Shown one piece after another: positions 45,687-53,381 of a DNA stretch of 64,000 bases (the stretch's first letter is position 1; each line of letters opens with the position of its first letter). Location of the stretch: NCBI GenBank assembly GCA_021604865.1, contig BQJU01000007.1, positions 1 to 64,000 on the forward strand. Direction: 5' to 3'. The position numbers and the translations under genes are program-made. The stretch comes from Saprospiraceae bacterium. Lineage in GTDB: Bacteria; Bacteroidota; Bacteroidia; Chitinophagales; Saprospiraceae. Below the pieces are notes generated by a model. That model searched no databases. It worked only from the letters and a program-made list of their open reading frames with translations, and was not told the origin of the DNA.

Positions 45687-45839
45687 GGCCCAATAATTTT
45701 GTGGATTAATAAGAGCGTTATTGCATTCAGCACAATAACCCTTTTGATAAAAAATCCGCGGGGATACGCTTCACACTAATAAAAGCGTACCATTCTGGGC
45801 ATCAAGAATTCTCTAAATCAACATCTCTATAAAAAGGCT

Positions 45840-45957
45840 TTTGAAAATTGCTATAAACCTTTTACTTTTGACTTGCTAAAAATGGTCAGGAATGCGATCC
45901 AGTATCGTTTTCTTGATGCACCTCCTGGCTTATCCTACTAAGCCGGGAGTTTTTATT
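45840..45957 (+). ncRNA. Candidate small RNA between amt and the porin gene
   Basis: On the + strand, opposite to both neighbours, there is a full promoter match: TTTG (45840-45843), 19 bp, TACTTTTG (45863-45870). About 50 bp further is a hairpin CTCCTGGCTTA (45922-45932) / TAAGCCGGGAG (45939-45949) followed by TTTTTATTT (45950-45957). A transcript from about 45877 to 45957 would be near 80 nt. The hairpin has no T run on the minus strand, so it is not simply the amt terminator. No convincing reading frame lies inside. Existence is predicted, not shown. Confidence 0.5.
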
Positions 45958-45982
45958 TGGAAAAGTTCCCGCAAAAACAACT

Positions 45983-47248
45983 CTATTTTACAGAAAGGTT
46001 GTAAGCACCTTGCTCCACTGAATCTGCATAAGCATTCATATCGTGTTCTCCAAGGTCAAGTCCTTTCAATTCTTCTTCTTCACTGACACGGATACCGATA
46101 GTCACCTTCAACACATACATGACTACAAAAGCAAAAACAAAAGTGAAAGCGATAATTGCAAGACATCCGTACAGTTGTATCCCTAATTGAGTCAATCCTG
46201 CCTTGGCGCCAAAGATGCCTACTGCCAGGGTACCCCATATCCCACAAACGAGGTGCACGGATGTAGCACCAACGGGATCGTCAATCTTGATGCGATCAAA
46301 GAAAACGACAGAAAAGGGGATAATGATTCCGGCAACCAACCCAATTATGATCGCTGATGTGGGTCCCATTTGATCTGCGCCGGCAGTGATACCGACCAAC
46401 CCTCCGAGGATACCGTTGAGTACCATAGAAAGGTCATGTGACTTAAACAAGGCAAAAGAGGTAAAGAAGGCACCGATTGCGCCACCTGCAGCTGCCAAAC
46501 ATGTTGTAACAAAGACCAGGGAAACGCCTACTGGATCGGCAGATAACACTGAACCACCATTAAAACCAAACCAGCCAAACCAAAGCATAAATACGCCAAT
46601 TGTTGCGAGAGGCATATTGTGGCCTGGAATAGGTTTAATGCTACCATCTTTTCCGTATTTGCCTTTTCGAGCTCCCAGTAAGATTACCGCTGCCAAAGCA
46701 CCTGCGCCACCCACTGCATGGACCAGGGTAGATCCTGCAAAGTCGTAGAATCCTGCAGCATCTAACCAGCCTGCTCCCCATTTCCACATACCGGTAATTG
46801 GGTAACAGATCGCTACAAAAACTGCCGCAAAAATCAGGAAGGATTCCAATTTTATCCGCTCGGCAACAGCTCCGGAAACAATGGTAGCAGCCGTAGCAGC
46901 AAACATAGCTTGGAAGATAAAATCCGTCCAATAGGTCATGGCTCCATTATACGCAATGGCAGGCCCTTCTGGATAGTGCAAGCCAAATCCGGCAAATCCA
47001 AACAAGCCACCGGCATTAGTGCCCGGATACATCAAACTGAAGCCTATAAAGTAATAGGTTAAAAGTCCGATTGCGATAATCATCGCATTTTTAAAAAGGA
47101 TATTGACCGCATTCTTTTTCTGCACAAAACCGGCCTCCAATGTGGCAAATCCAAGGTGCATGACAAAGACCAATACAGTAGCAATTAATATCCATAAATT
47201 ATTCGCAGTAAACATTGCGTCATTTGCGGTTGTTAAAGCCTCTTCCAT
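45983..47248 (-). CDS. amt: Ammonium transporter
   Basis: 421 aa, about 11-12 membrane helices. Amt/MEP/Rh family landmarks: AMFTANNLWILIATVLVFVMHLGFATLEAG, cited here by its core LVFVMHLGFATLEAGF, then DFIFQAMFAATAATIVSGAVAER, FDFAGSTLVHAVGGAGALAAVI (core STLVHAVGGAGALA, with the channel His) and GGIWGTLAVGIFG-like HLVCGIWGTLAVGIFG (second channel His). The cytoplasmic tail is short. The upstream neighbour encodes a PII protein, the usual blocker of Amt channels. Confidence 0.95.
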   Translation of the reverse strand: MEEALTTANDAMFTANNLWILIATVLVFVMHLGFATLEAGFVQKKNAVNILFKNAMIIAIGLLTYYFIGFSLMYPGTNAGGLFGFAGFGLHYPEGPAIAYNGAMTYWTDFIFQAMFAATAATIVSGAVAERIKLESFLIFAAVFVAICYPITGMWKWGAGWLDAAGFYDFAGSTLVHAVGGAGALAAVILLGARKGKYGKDGSIKPIPGHNMPLATIGVFMLWFGWFGFNGGSVLSADPVGVSLVFVTTCLAAAGGAIGAFFTSFALFKSHDLSMVLNGILGGLVGITAGADQMGPTSAIIIGLVAGIIIPFSVVFFDRIKIDDPVGATSVHLVCGIWGTLAVGIFGAKAGLTQLGIQLYGCLAIIAFTFVFAFVVMYVLKVTIGIRVSEEEELKGLDLGEHDMNAYADSVEQGAYNLSVK

Positions 47249-47409
47249 TATTCATGATTTGTATTCGTTAAACAATTAAATCAGTTTAACTTGGTTTAGC
47301 TCGTGGTGGATAGGACTAAAAAGGAGGATAAAAACTCAGAAGAATATTACGGCGTTTTTGTAGGGGGTAGCACTGATCTTCTTTTTTATTTCAGGACAAG
47401 AATGTTCAT

Positions 47410-47748
47410 TTATATGGCAGCTGCTCCGGTTTCAGCGGTGCGAATTCTGGTAACCTCATGAACATCAAAGACGGTTATTTTACCATCGCCAATCTCTCCG
47501 GTACGACCAGCCTTAACGATCGTTTTGACAATTAGATCCAATTTCTCGTTGGTGGTCAAAAGATCCAATTGCAAACGGCCGATATAACTCGAATCATAAA
47601 CACTGCCCCTGTAGGTAAGGGTTTCTCCCTTCTGTAAACCAAAACCTTTTACTTCTTTGAGGGTAAAAAAGCGGACACCAATTTCTGCCAGGGCATCCCG
47701 AACTGCATCAAACCGGGAAAGGCGAATAACTGCTTCAATTTTTTTCAT
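47410..47748 (-). CDS. glnK: PII nitrogen signal protein
   Basis: 112 aa, normal PII length. MKKIEAVIRLSRFDAVRDAL begins the ferredoxin-like fold. The T-loop GFGLQKGETLTYRGSVYDSSY keeps Tyr46 and Tyr51, the latter being the uridylylation site in E. coli GlnB/GlnK. KAGRTGEIGDGKITVFDV is the B-loop/ATP-2-oxoglutarate region. Directly upstream of amt on the same strand (161-bp gap), so assigned as GlnK type. It would gate the ammonium channel and sense 2-oxoglutarate. Confidence 0.93.
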   Translation of the reverse strand: MKKIEAVIRLSRFDAVRDALAEIGVRFFTLKEVKGFGLQKGETLTYRGSVYDSSYIGRLQLDLLTTNEKLDLIVKTIVKAGRTGEIGDGKITVFDVHEVTRIRTAETGAAAI

Positions 47749-48148
47749 ATAACTTGTATTAAAAGGGATTCTTTAATGTCTTTTTTAAAGCTTCTATCAT
47801 TAGAAGCTATTTTCTGTGTTTCTGAAAGTAAAAGTAGAGCTTGCAGGGATAGTTTTTGAAGGGATATTTTGTATTCTTGTTAGGGTCAAGCCGATTTTTT
47901 TATCAACAAAACTCTGATAATCAATTTATTAATCAAACATTATTTGTCATAGCCAATCTGTTTCAAAAACATTAAATTGAGCATCTGCAAAGAATAAAAA
48001 GCGCCATTTTTGTGTCTTTTTGTCCTTTCCAAGCAAGATTAAATTTGATATTGGCGGGTTATTGTCAACCAATCGGCAGGGAAAACATCAATCGGTCGCC
48101 TATTTTTCAGATAACTATCCTTATTTTAAGCCCCTAATTTATCCGTTC
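47749..48148. other. 400-bp divergent intergenic region
   Basis: It separates glnK (minus) from the HhH/barrel gene (plus). It must hold both promoters, but I find no exact TTTG/TAnnTTTG pair on either strand. The start of the reading frame at 48020 is non-conserved in appearance and is treated as untranslated. Confidence 0.4.
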
Positions 48149-50230
48149 ATGAGAGTATTCTACTTTTTATGTTTCTTATTTCCCGTAATTGGTTGGGCTC
48201 AATCAGATACTTCGAGTATTGAATTGCAGGAACCACCTCAGCAAATCATCGAAGATTTTTTGAGCAATAGCGAATCGGAGGAAGAGTTTGATTTCAATAC
48301 ACTATATGAATCGTTGGCCAGTTATCGGGATAATCCGATCAATCTCAACAAAACTTCGGAAGAAGAACTCCGGGAATTGAATTTGCTCACCGATGTGCAG
48401 ATCCTCAATTTTCTGCGCTATCGGGAGGTGGCAGGCGACCTGATCGCCATCTATGAATTGCAGGCTGTGCCCGGCTTTGACCTATTGACCATTCGAACTA
48501 TTCAGCCATTTGTTTCCGTTAGCGGTAGCCTCGATGATTTTCGAGTGCCAATTGGAAAAATGTTGTCGGATGGTAAAAATGAACTGTACCTCCGATGGAG
48601 CCGTATCCTGGAAAAACAAAAAGGTTATACCCCGCTCGAAGAAGGACAAGATGCGCAACGCTACCTTGGTGACCCCAATCAGCTCTATCTGCGTTATAAA
48701 CATTCTTACGAAAATAAGCTGAGCTATGGCTTTACTGCTGAAAAAGACCGCGGGGAAGCCTTTTTTACCGGTTCCAATAAAAAGGGTTTTGATTATTATT
48801 CTGCCCATTTTTACCTGCGCAATTACAACAAAATTTTGAAGGCGCTTGCTATTGGCGACTATAGCATCAGTATGGGGCAGGGACTGGTATTGTATTCCGG
48901 GTTTGCGTCCGGGAAGAGCTCGCAGACCACCAACATTCGGCGGGGTGGGCGCACCGTAAGGCCTTATACCTCAGTAAATGAGGCTTCCTATTTGAGGGGG
49001 GCAGCCATTACGCTGGGCTTGAGTGACCAATTGGAATTCACGGCCTTTGGTTCCTACCGGGGTCGCGACGCCAATTTGTTATTTAACGATACCCTCGATC
49101 AGGAAGCAGCGGCCTTTACCTCCTTTAATGATTCGGGCCTGCACCGCACCAGCAATGAAATTGACGATCAAAATGCGGTAAAAATCTTCTCGGCAGGTGG
49201 TAGCCTGAAATACAAAACAAACAAGTGGCATTTGGCCGTAAATGCCATGTACGATAAGGCCAATAAAAGCCTGCAGCCCACCCTGCGCCCCTACAACCAG
49301 TTTTATTTTCAAACCGACCGCATTTTGAATGTAAGTCTGGATTATGCCTTTCGCATCCGCAATTTCAGCTTCTTTGGTGAAACAGCCCGTAGCGACAATG
49401 GTGCTATTGCCACGGTTAATGGCGTGCTGGCAGGCCTAGACCGCAGAGTAGATCTGTCGATCTTGCACCGTTCCTATCCCAGGAATTATCAATCTATCTA
49501 CGCCGATCCTTTTGGTGAAACCAGTGGTGGCCGCAACGAAACTGGCCTATATATTGGCACCGAAATCCGTCCTACCAAAGGCTGGATCATCAGTGCCTAC
49601 TACGATGTCTGGCAGCATCCCTGGCTACGCTTTTTGGTGGATGCTCCTTCCAAAGGCAATGAATACCGCATCCGTATCACTCATTTCAAAAAGCGGACTT
49701 ACCAGGCTTATATCGAGGTAAGAAATGAGGTGAAAGAGAAAAATGCCACTTTATTTGATGCTAAAACCCGAGCCGTACTGCCCAACCAGACCTTCCAAAC
49801 GCGGCTTCATTTTGCCTACAGTCTCAGTAAAACTGTTGAACTACGTAGCCGCATCGATTTTGGTTTTACGGACAATGAGGTCAACGATCTACAAAAGGGA
49901 TTTGTCGTTTACCAGGATATCCTGTATAAACCCAATGACTTTCCGCTGTCTTTCACCGCTCGCTTGGCCCTATTTGATACGGATGGCTTTCAATCCCGGT
50001 TTTATTCTTACGAAAACAACCTATTGTACACCTTTTACATTCCTCCTTATTATAACAAAGGGTCTCGTTTTTACCTCAACCTACGTTATCGCGGCATCCG
50101 CAAACTGACCATCGAATACCGCATTGCGCAAACTTTCTGGTCAAACCAGGATACTTTTGGTAGTAGCCTGGAGGAAATTCAGGGTCAAAGGCGGACGGAA
50201 ATGGCAGCGCAGGTGAAGTATCAGTTTTAA
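48149..50230 (+). CDS. Secreted helix-hairpin-helix protein with outer-membrane barrel
   Basis: 693 aa from ATG 48149, chosen because it gives a signal peptide (MRVFYFLCFLFPVIGWAQ) where the longer frame does not. Residues about 60-140 are two HhH-like units (NPINLNKTSEEELRELNLL, IAIYELQAVPGFDLLTIR) of ComEA type. The remaining 550 residues are barrel-like strands (LYLRWSRILEKQKGY, YGFTAEKDRGEAFF, IGDYSISMGQGLVLYSG) ending MAAQVKYQF. HhH usually binds DNA, so a surface DNA-binding or DNA-uptake role is possible, but no activity is known to me. Confidence 0.8.
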   Translation: MRVFYFLCFLFPVIGWAQSDTSSIELQEPPQQIIEDFLSNSESEEEFDFNTLYESLASYRDNPINLNKTSEEELRELNLLTDVQILNFLRYREVAGDLIAIYELQAVPGFDLLTIRTIQPFVSVSGSLDDFRVPIGKMLSDGKNELYLRWSRILEKQKGYTPLEEGQDAQRYLGDPNQLYLRYKHSYENKLSYGFTAEKDRGEAFFTGSNKKGFDYYSAHFYLRNYNKILKALAIGDYSISMGQGLVLYSGFASGKSSQTTNIRRGGRTVRPYTSVNEASYLRGAAITLGLSDQLEFTAFGSYRGRDANLLFNDTLDQEAAAFTSFNDSGLHRTSNEIDDQNAVKIFSAGGSLKYKTNKWHLAVNAMYDKANKSLQPTLRPYNQFYFQTDRILNVSLDYAFRIRNFSFFGETARSDNGAIATVNGVLAGLDRRVDLSILHRSYPRNYQSIYADPFGETSGGRNETGLYIGTEIRPTKGWIISAYYDVWQHPWLRFLVDAPSKGNEYRIRITHFKKRTYQAYIEVRNEVKEKNATLFDAKTRAVLPNQTFQTRLHFAYSLSKTVELRSRIDFGFTDNEVNDLQKGFVVYQDILYKPNDFPLSFTARLALFDTDGFQSRFYSYENNLLYTFYIPPYYNKGSRFYLNLRYRGIRKLTIEYRIAQTFWSNQDTFGSSLEEIQGQRRTEMAAQVKYQF

Positions 50231-50275
50231 GGGTCAGTGAAACATAACTTACCCATTTGACCTATTCGTAAAGGT

Positions 50276-52753
50276 TCATCTTCTTATCTGGCTAACAATA
50301 GTCGGATCACTAATTTTGTCATCTTCTGCCAATAAAAAGGCCTTACTAAGGATAATGGACAACAGCCGATCTCCTTCAAAGGGAAGGAAAATTTGACCAC
50401 TACGGTCTCGTTGTGAGCCAGGTACAATACATAGATATTGATTATTAGGGCTCATCTGTATGTTGCTACTTCCCAAATGAATGTAGTAGGTACGCAATTT
50501 TCCATTTACGACAAGCTGTTTATCCGTAAAGGTACACTGATCTGCTATTTTGAGCCTGGGGATAAGCTGTTCAAGAATGGCCTTTCTAGTTTTGGAATTT
50601 TCAGATAAACTTTGGATGGAATAGTCCCGCCAGTAATTGCGGTATTGTTCATTACCACGATCCTGCCATTCCGGGTCATTGCCTATGCTGCCAACACCTA
50701 CAAAAAGGTCAACGTCTCGCATCAATTCTGAAAAAACAAGAGCCGGCACTTCTTGTAAGTCCATCCGACCATCCGCATTATAAAATTGAACTTGGTCCGT
50801 AAAAACATATTCAAAAATTCCCGAGCCACTGGTAGCACCATTATGATCAGCATTTACCAAAAAGTGGACTTTTATATCCCATTGTGGAAGATTTCGATAT
50901 GGAATATTATGTGAATCCCAATTGCCTTGTAACGTATAATGCCAGCCGCGCAACTGGCAGAGGGCATTGAATTGATGCTGGCGGATAATATGGGCAGCAA
51001 ATCTGTTGGAGTAATACTGAGTGTTCACCTCTGCATCCGTAAGGATATAGACCTCGCGATAGGCTTGTTTTAAAGGTTGTTGAATTTGGTTTTTTAGGAG
51101 CCAATCTCGCCACTGACCGATATAGTCTGGTGGAAAACCGATAGGATGCCAGAGTTGAACGCTTGTATTTTTATCTATCCAATTGATGGTTTGACCGGTA
51201 CGATCTACCCATTTTTGATTAAAAAAGATGGCTGTTGCCCGCTGGTCTCCTTTCTCAAAAAACCAGATAAGTCGCTTGCCTAGATATCCCACCAAGGGGT
51301 GATCGATATAAAGGGGAAACCAATCGGCATAATTCCAAGCTCGTTGAGCCAAAAAAAAGCGTTCGATCCGATCCCGTTGGGCTGGTAGCGCTTGTTTTAG
51401 GATTTTGGCAGTATTTTTTAGTCCAGCGATGGATGTTTTGTGGGAAGTTTTAAATTTTGCTGGCGCCGACTTTTGAGTTTTTCCATCTGGTTTTTTCCAG
51501 TACAATTTAATCTGTTGCAATCCTTCTATTTCCAGGATGCCCGTATAGTCTTCCATTGGTTGTTCGATCCGATGGTCACGGTCCAGCCCCAAACTTGGTA
51601 TTCCCATTTCCTCAATTTCGTCCTTGGTTTTGCCTTCACGATCCGCCACTTCAAGGATGCGACGTTCAATCAACCTGCGTGTTGATGGGTATTTGACTTT
51701 GGAGCGATAATACGTCAACCTCACAATACCCTCCTGATAAGGTAGCATAGCAAATGTATGGAGGCAGGCATTACCCAAGCGAGTAGAACACTGGCCGTAA
51801 CCCGAGATCTTTTTATAACAAATCAATCCTAAGGATTCCACCACTTCTGTTAATGGAGGATGATTCAAATGTCCCGCAGTCCAAATTATCGCTCGGATGA
51901 AATACTCATTTCTTTCGCTTTTTTCCCTCATGCCAAGGCTAGTGGCAAAAGATTTATACACTTCTACCGCCTGCTTAAGCCAGGCAGTTAAGGCATCCGT
52001 TACCGTCTTTTCCCCAATAGGTTCCAGGTATTTTTGAGTAGTTTTCCACCATTGTTTTGTTGGTTTGGAGCTATTGATTGGTTTGGTAAAATGAAAAATC
52101 AGTTGTTTCCATGCTTCCTGTTTTTCGGCAAAAGGCTGCAGGTAATTCTTCACAAATTCGCCCAGTCCATCATTATCCAAAAGAAAAAGTGTCTTACTGT
52201 ATCGGCCAATCAACTGATTAATCTGCTGATTGAAGTTCCTTTCTGGCGCCCGGAGTTGATAATAATCATGAACAAATTCCACCTTAAGGCATTCAAGCGT
52301 TTTTTCTACCTCCTCGTCCCAACGATCTTCGTTCAACACCAAGCTAAGCCGGTTCAAAAATGCTTTATGAACATGTAAACCGATCATTTCAACATCTGAA
52401 TTATCCAGCAGGGCAATTAAATCCAATAACGTATAAAAAGGGATATGAAATGCTGATTTAAGGAAGGATTGAATTAATTGCTGGTATACCTGAAAATGAC
52501 CATATTTAGCCCCGTGGGGATGGGTCACTAATAAGGCTTTAACCGCGACAAATAAGACTTTTAGCTGCCCCTGATGTGGCATTTCTTTTATCTTTTGAAA
52601 GGTTTCTGTCTTCGACACTTCCATTCGGTTGTCATACCTTCGGGCCTCAGGAGTTGCCTCCCTGATAAGTTCAGCCAGGATTTCTTCTTCTGGTGTTTTA
52701 AAGAGCATGATTTTGCCTTTGCCAATCAGATTGAGTAGTTTTTCCTTCAACAT
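50276..52753 (-). CDS. DUF4132 protein
   Basis: 825 aa from ATG 52753; a GTG at 52774 overlaps the upstream gene and would add seven residues. N-terminal half is alpha-helical with HEAT-like character. DUF4132 landmarks lie at about 360-435 (RRILEVADREGKTKDEIEEM, GIPSLGLDRD) and 490-610 (HPLVGYLGKRLIW, QQPLKQAYREVYILTDAE, YSNRFAAHIIRQHQFNALC). A terminal domain follows with VNGKLRTYYIHLGSSNIQM and NQYLCIVP. Relatives such as E. coli MolR/YehI are of unclear function and are linked with MoxR/VWA-type genes, none of which is seen here. Probably co-translated with the 131-aa Ubl-like protein. Confidence 0.8.
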   Translation of the reverse strand: MLKEKLLNLIGKGKIMLFKTPEEEILAELIREATPEARRYDNRMEVSKTETFQKIKEMPHQGQLKVLFVAVKALLVTHPHGAKYGHFQVYQQLIQSFLKSAFHIPFYTLLDLIALLDNSDVEMIGLHVHKAFLNRLSLVLNEDRWDEEVEKTLECLKVEFVHDYYQLRAPERNFNQQINQLIGRYSKTLFLLDNDGLGEFVKNYLQPFAEKQEAWKQLIFHFTKPINSSKPTKQWWKTTQKYLEPIGEKTVTDALTAWLKQAVEVYKSFATSLGMREKSERNEYFIRAIIWTAGHLNHPPLTEVVESLGLICYKKISGYGQCSTRLGNACLHTFAMLPYQEGIVRLTYYRSKVKYPSTRRLIERRILEVADREGKTKDEIEEMGIPSLGLDRDHRIEQPMEDYTGILEIEGLQQIKLYWKKPDGKTQKSAPAKFKTSHKTSIAGLKNTAKILKQALPAQRDRIERFFLAQRAWNYADWFPLYIDHPLVGYLGKRLIWFFEKGDQRATAIFFNQKWVDRTGQTINWIDKNTSVQLWHPIGFPPDYIGQWRDWLLKNQIQQPLKQAYREVYILTDAEVNTQYYSNRFAAHIIRQHQFNALCQLRGWHYTLQGNWDSHNIPYRNLPQWDIKVHFLVNADHNGATSGSGIFEYVFTDQVQFYNADGRMDLQEVPALVFSELMRDVDLFVGVGSIGNDPEWQDRGNEQYRNYWRDYSIQSLSENSKTRKAILEQLIPRLKIADQCTFTDKQLVVNGKLRTYYIHLGSSNIQMSPNNQYLCIVPGSQRDRSGQIFLPFEGDRLLSIILSKAFLLAEDDKISDPTIVSQIRR

Positions 52754-52763
52754 CTTTCCGTGC

Positions 52764-53159
52764 TTATCCACCAACCAGCGGGGTGAGTTTAATGAATGTG
52801 ACCTGGGAATTTTCCTTTAGGCTAATCTCGGTACTCAATTCCGTAACCTGCTGATCATCCACCAATATAAAAAAGCCGTTTTTTTGAAAAAAGTCCAAGG
52901 CGAGGTAATATTGCTGTTCGACATCAATTTGCTTACGTTTTCTCAATTTGGGGTCATTGAGTAAACGCTCGGCTTCAACAGGTTGCACCAGGCTTCTGAA
53001 ATAGTTGGGTTTTTCTTCATTGTAGGATTCAACCTCTTGGCAAACACGGGCTCTGATAAGGTCTTCTACCGTAACTACGGAAGTCTGAAAAACCAATTTA
53101 AGCTCGTGCTCAAGTTGGCCCGTAGGGGTGGTATCTCTGATGGTAATGGTGGTGGACAT
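52764..53159 (-). CDS. Putative ubiquitin/ThiS-like beta-grasp protein ending in Gly-Gly
   Basis: 131 aa. It opens with a strand (TTITIRDTT) and a second strand and helix (LKLVFQTSVVTVEDLIRARV). An insertion of about 45 charged residues follows. The end, FFILVDDQQVTEL followed by ISLKENSQVTFIKLTPLVGG, has the layout of the last three strands of ThiS/MoaD proteins, which finish in the same way with a free Gly-Gly. The stop codon overlaps the possible GTG start of the DUF4132 gene, so the two are coupled. The fold is a prediction by eye. No E1-like ThiF/MoeB gene is in the window. Confidence 0.6.
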   Translation of the reverse strand: MSTTITIRDTTPTGQLEHELKLVFQTSVVTVEDLIRARVCQEVESYNEEKPNYFRSLVQPVEAERLLNDPKLRKRKQIDVEQQYYLALDFFQKNGFFILVDDQQVTELSTEISLKENSQVTFIKLTPLVGG

Positions 53160-53160
53160 A

Positions 53161-53210
53161 AAGTTGATTTTTCAGTTATCTGCGTACAAAGATAATAGAA
53201 AAATCAACTT
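53161..53210 (-). promoter_or_regulatory. Promoter inside a perfect 13-bp inverted repeat (operator-like)
   Basis: AAGTTGATTTTTC (53161-53173) and GAAAAATCAACTT (53198-53210) are perfect inverted copies around 24 nt. The loop contains, on the minus strand, TATCTTTG (53187-53194), an exact -7 element. The -33 position is poor (TTTC/GTTT), which fits a promoter needing an activator or subject to repression. One arm ends one base before the ATG at 53159. A dimeric regulator bound here would cover the start of transcription. Confidence 0.6.
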
Positions 53211-53381
53211 AATGAAACTATTTTGATTAAAATTTGTGATTTTATAACTTTTACGCGTACCTATTGATCAAAAACATACTTTTAGGAACAGATGATGATG
53301 CTTCATCCATCCAGGGGTGTTTGTTTTCTTAGTTCATGTTTGGAGGTAGTCATTTGGGCTGCAAAAATCGGCCTAAAGCGA

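Noticed and set aside
48020-48148. 43-codon extension of the HhH/barrel gene
   Set aside because: A good signal peptide begins only at ATG 48149; with the extension the signal would be internal.
50276-53159. MoxR/VWA/SWIM partner genes expected near DUF4132
   Set aside because: I looked on both strands for AAA ATPase, VWA and SWIM motifs near the gene and found none, so it does not belong to a standard MoxR-type cluster here.
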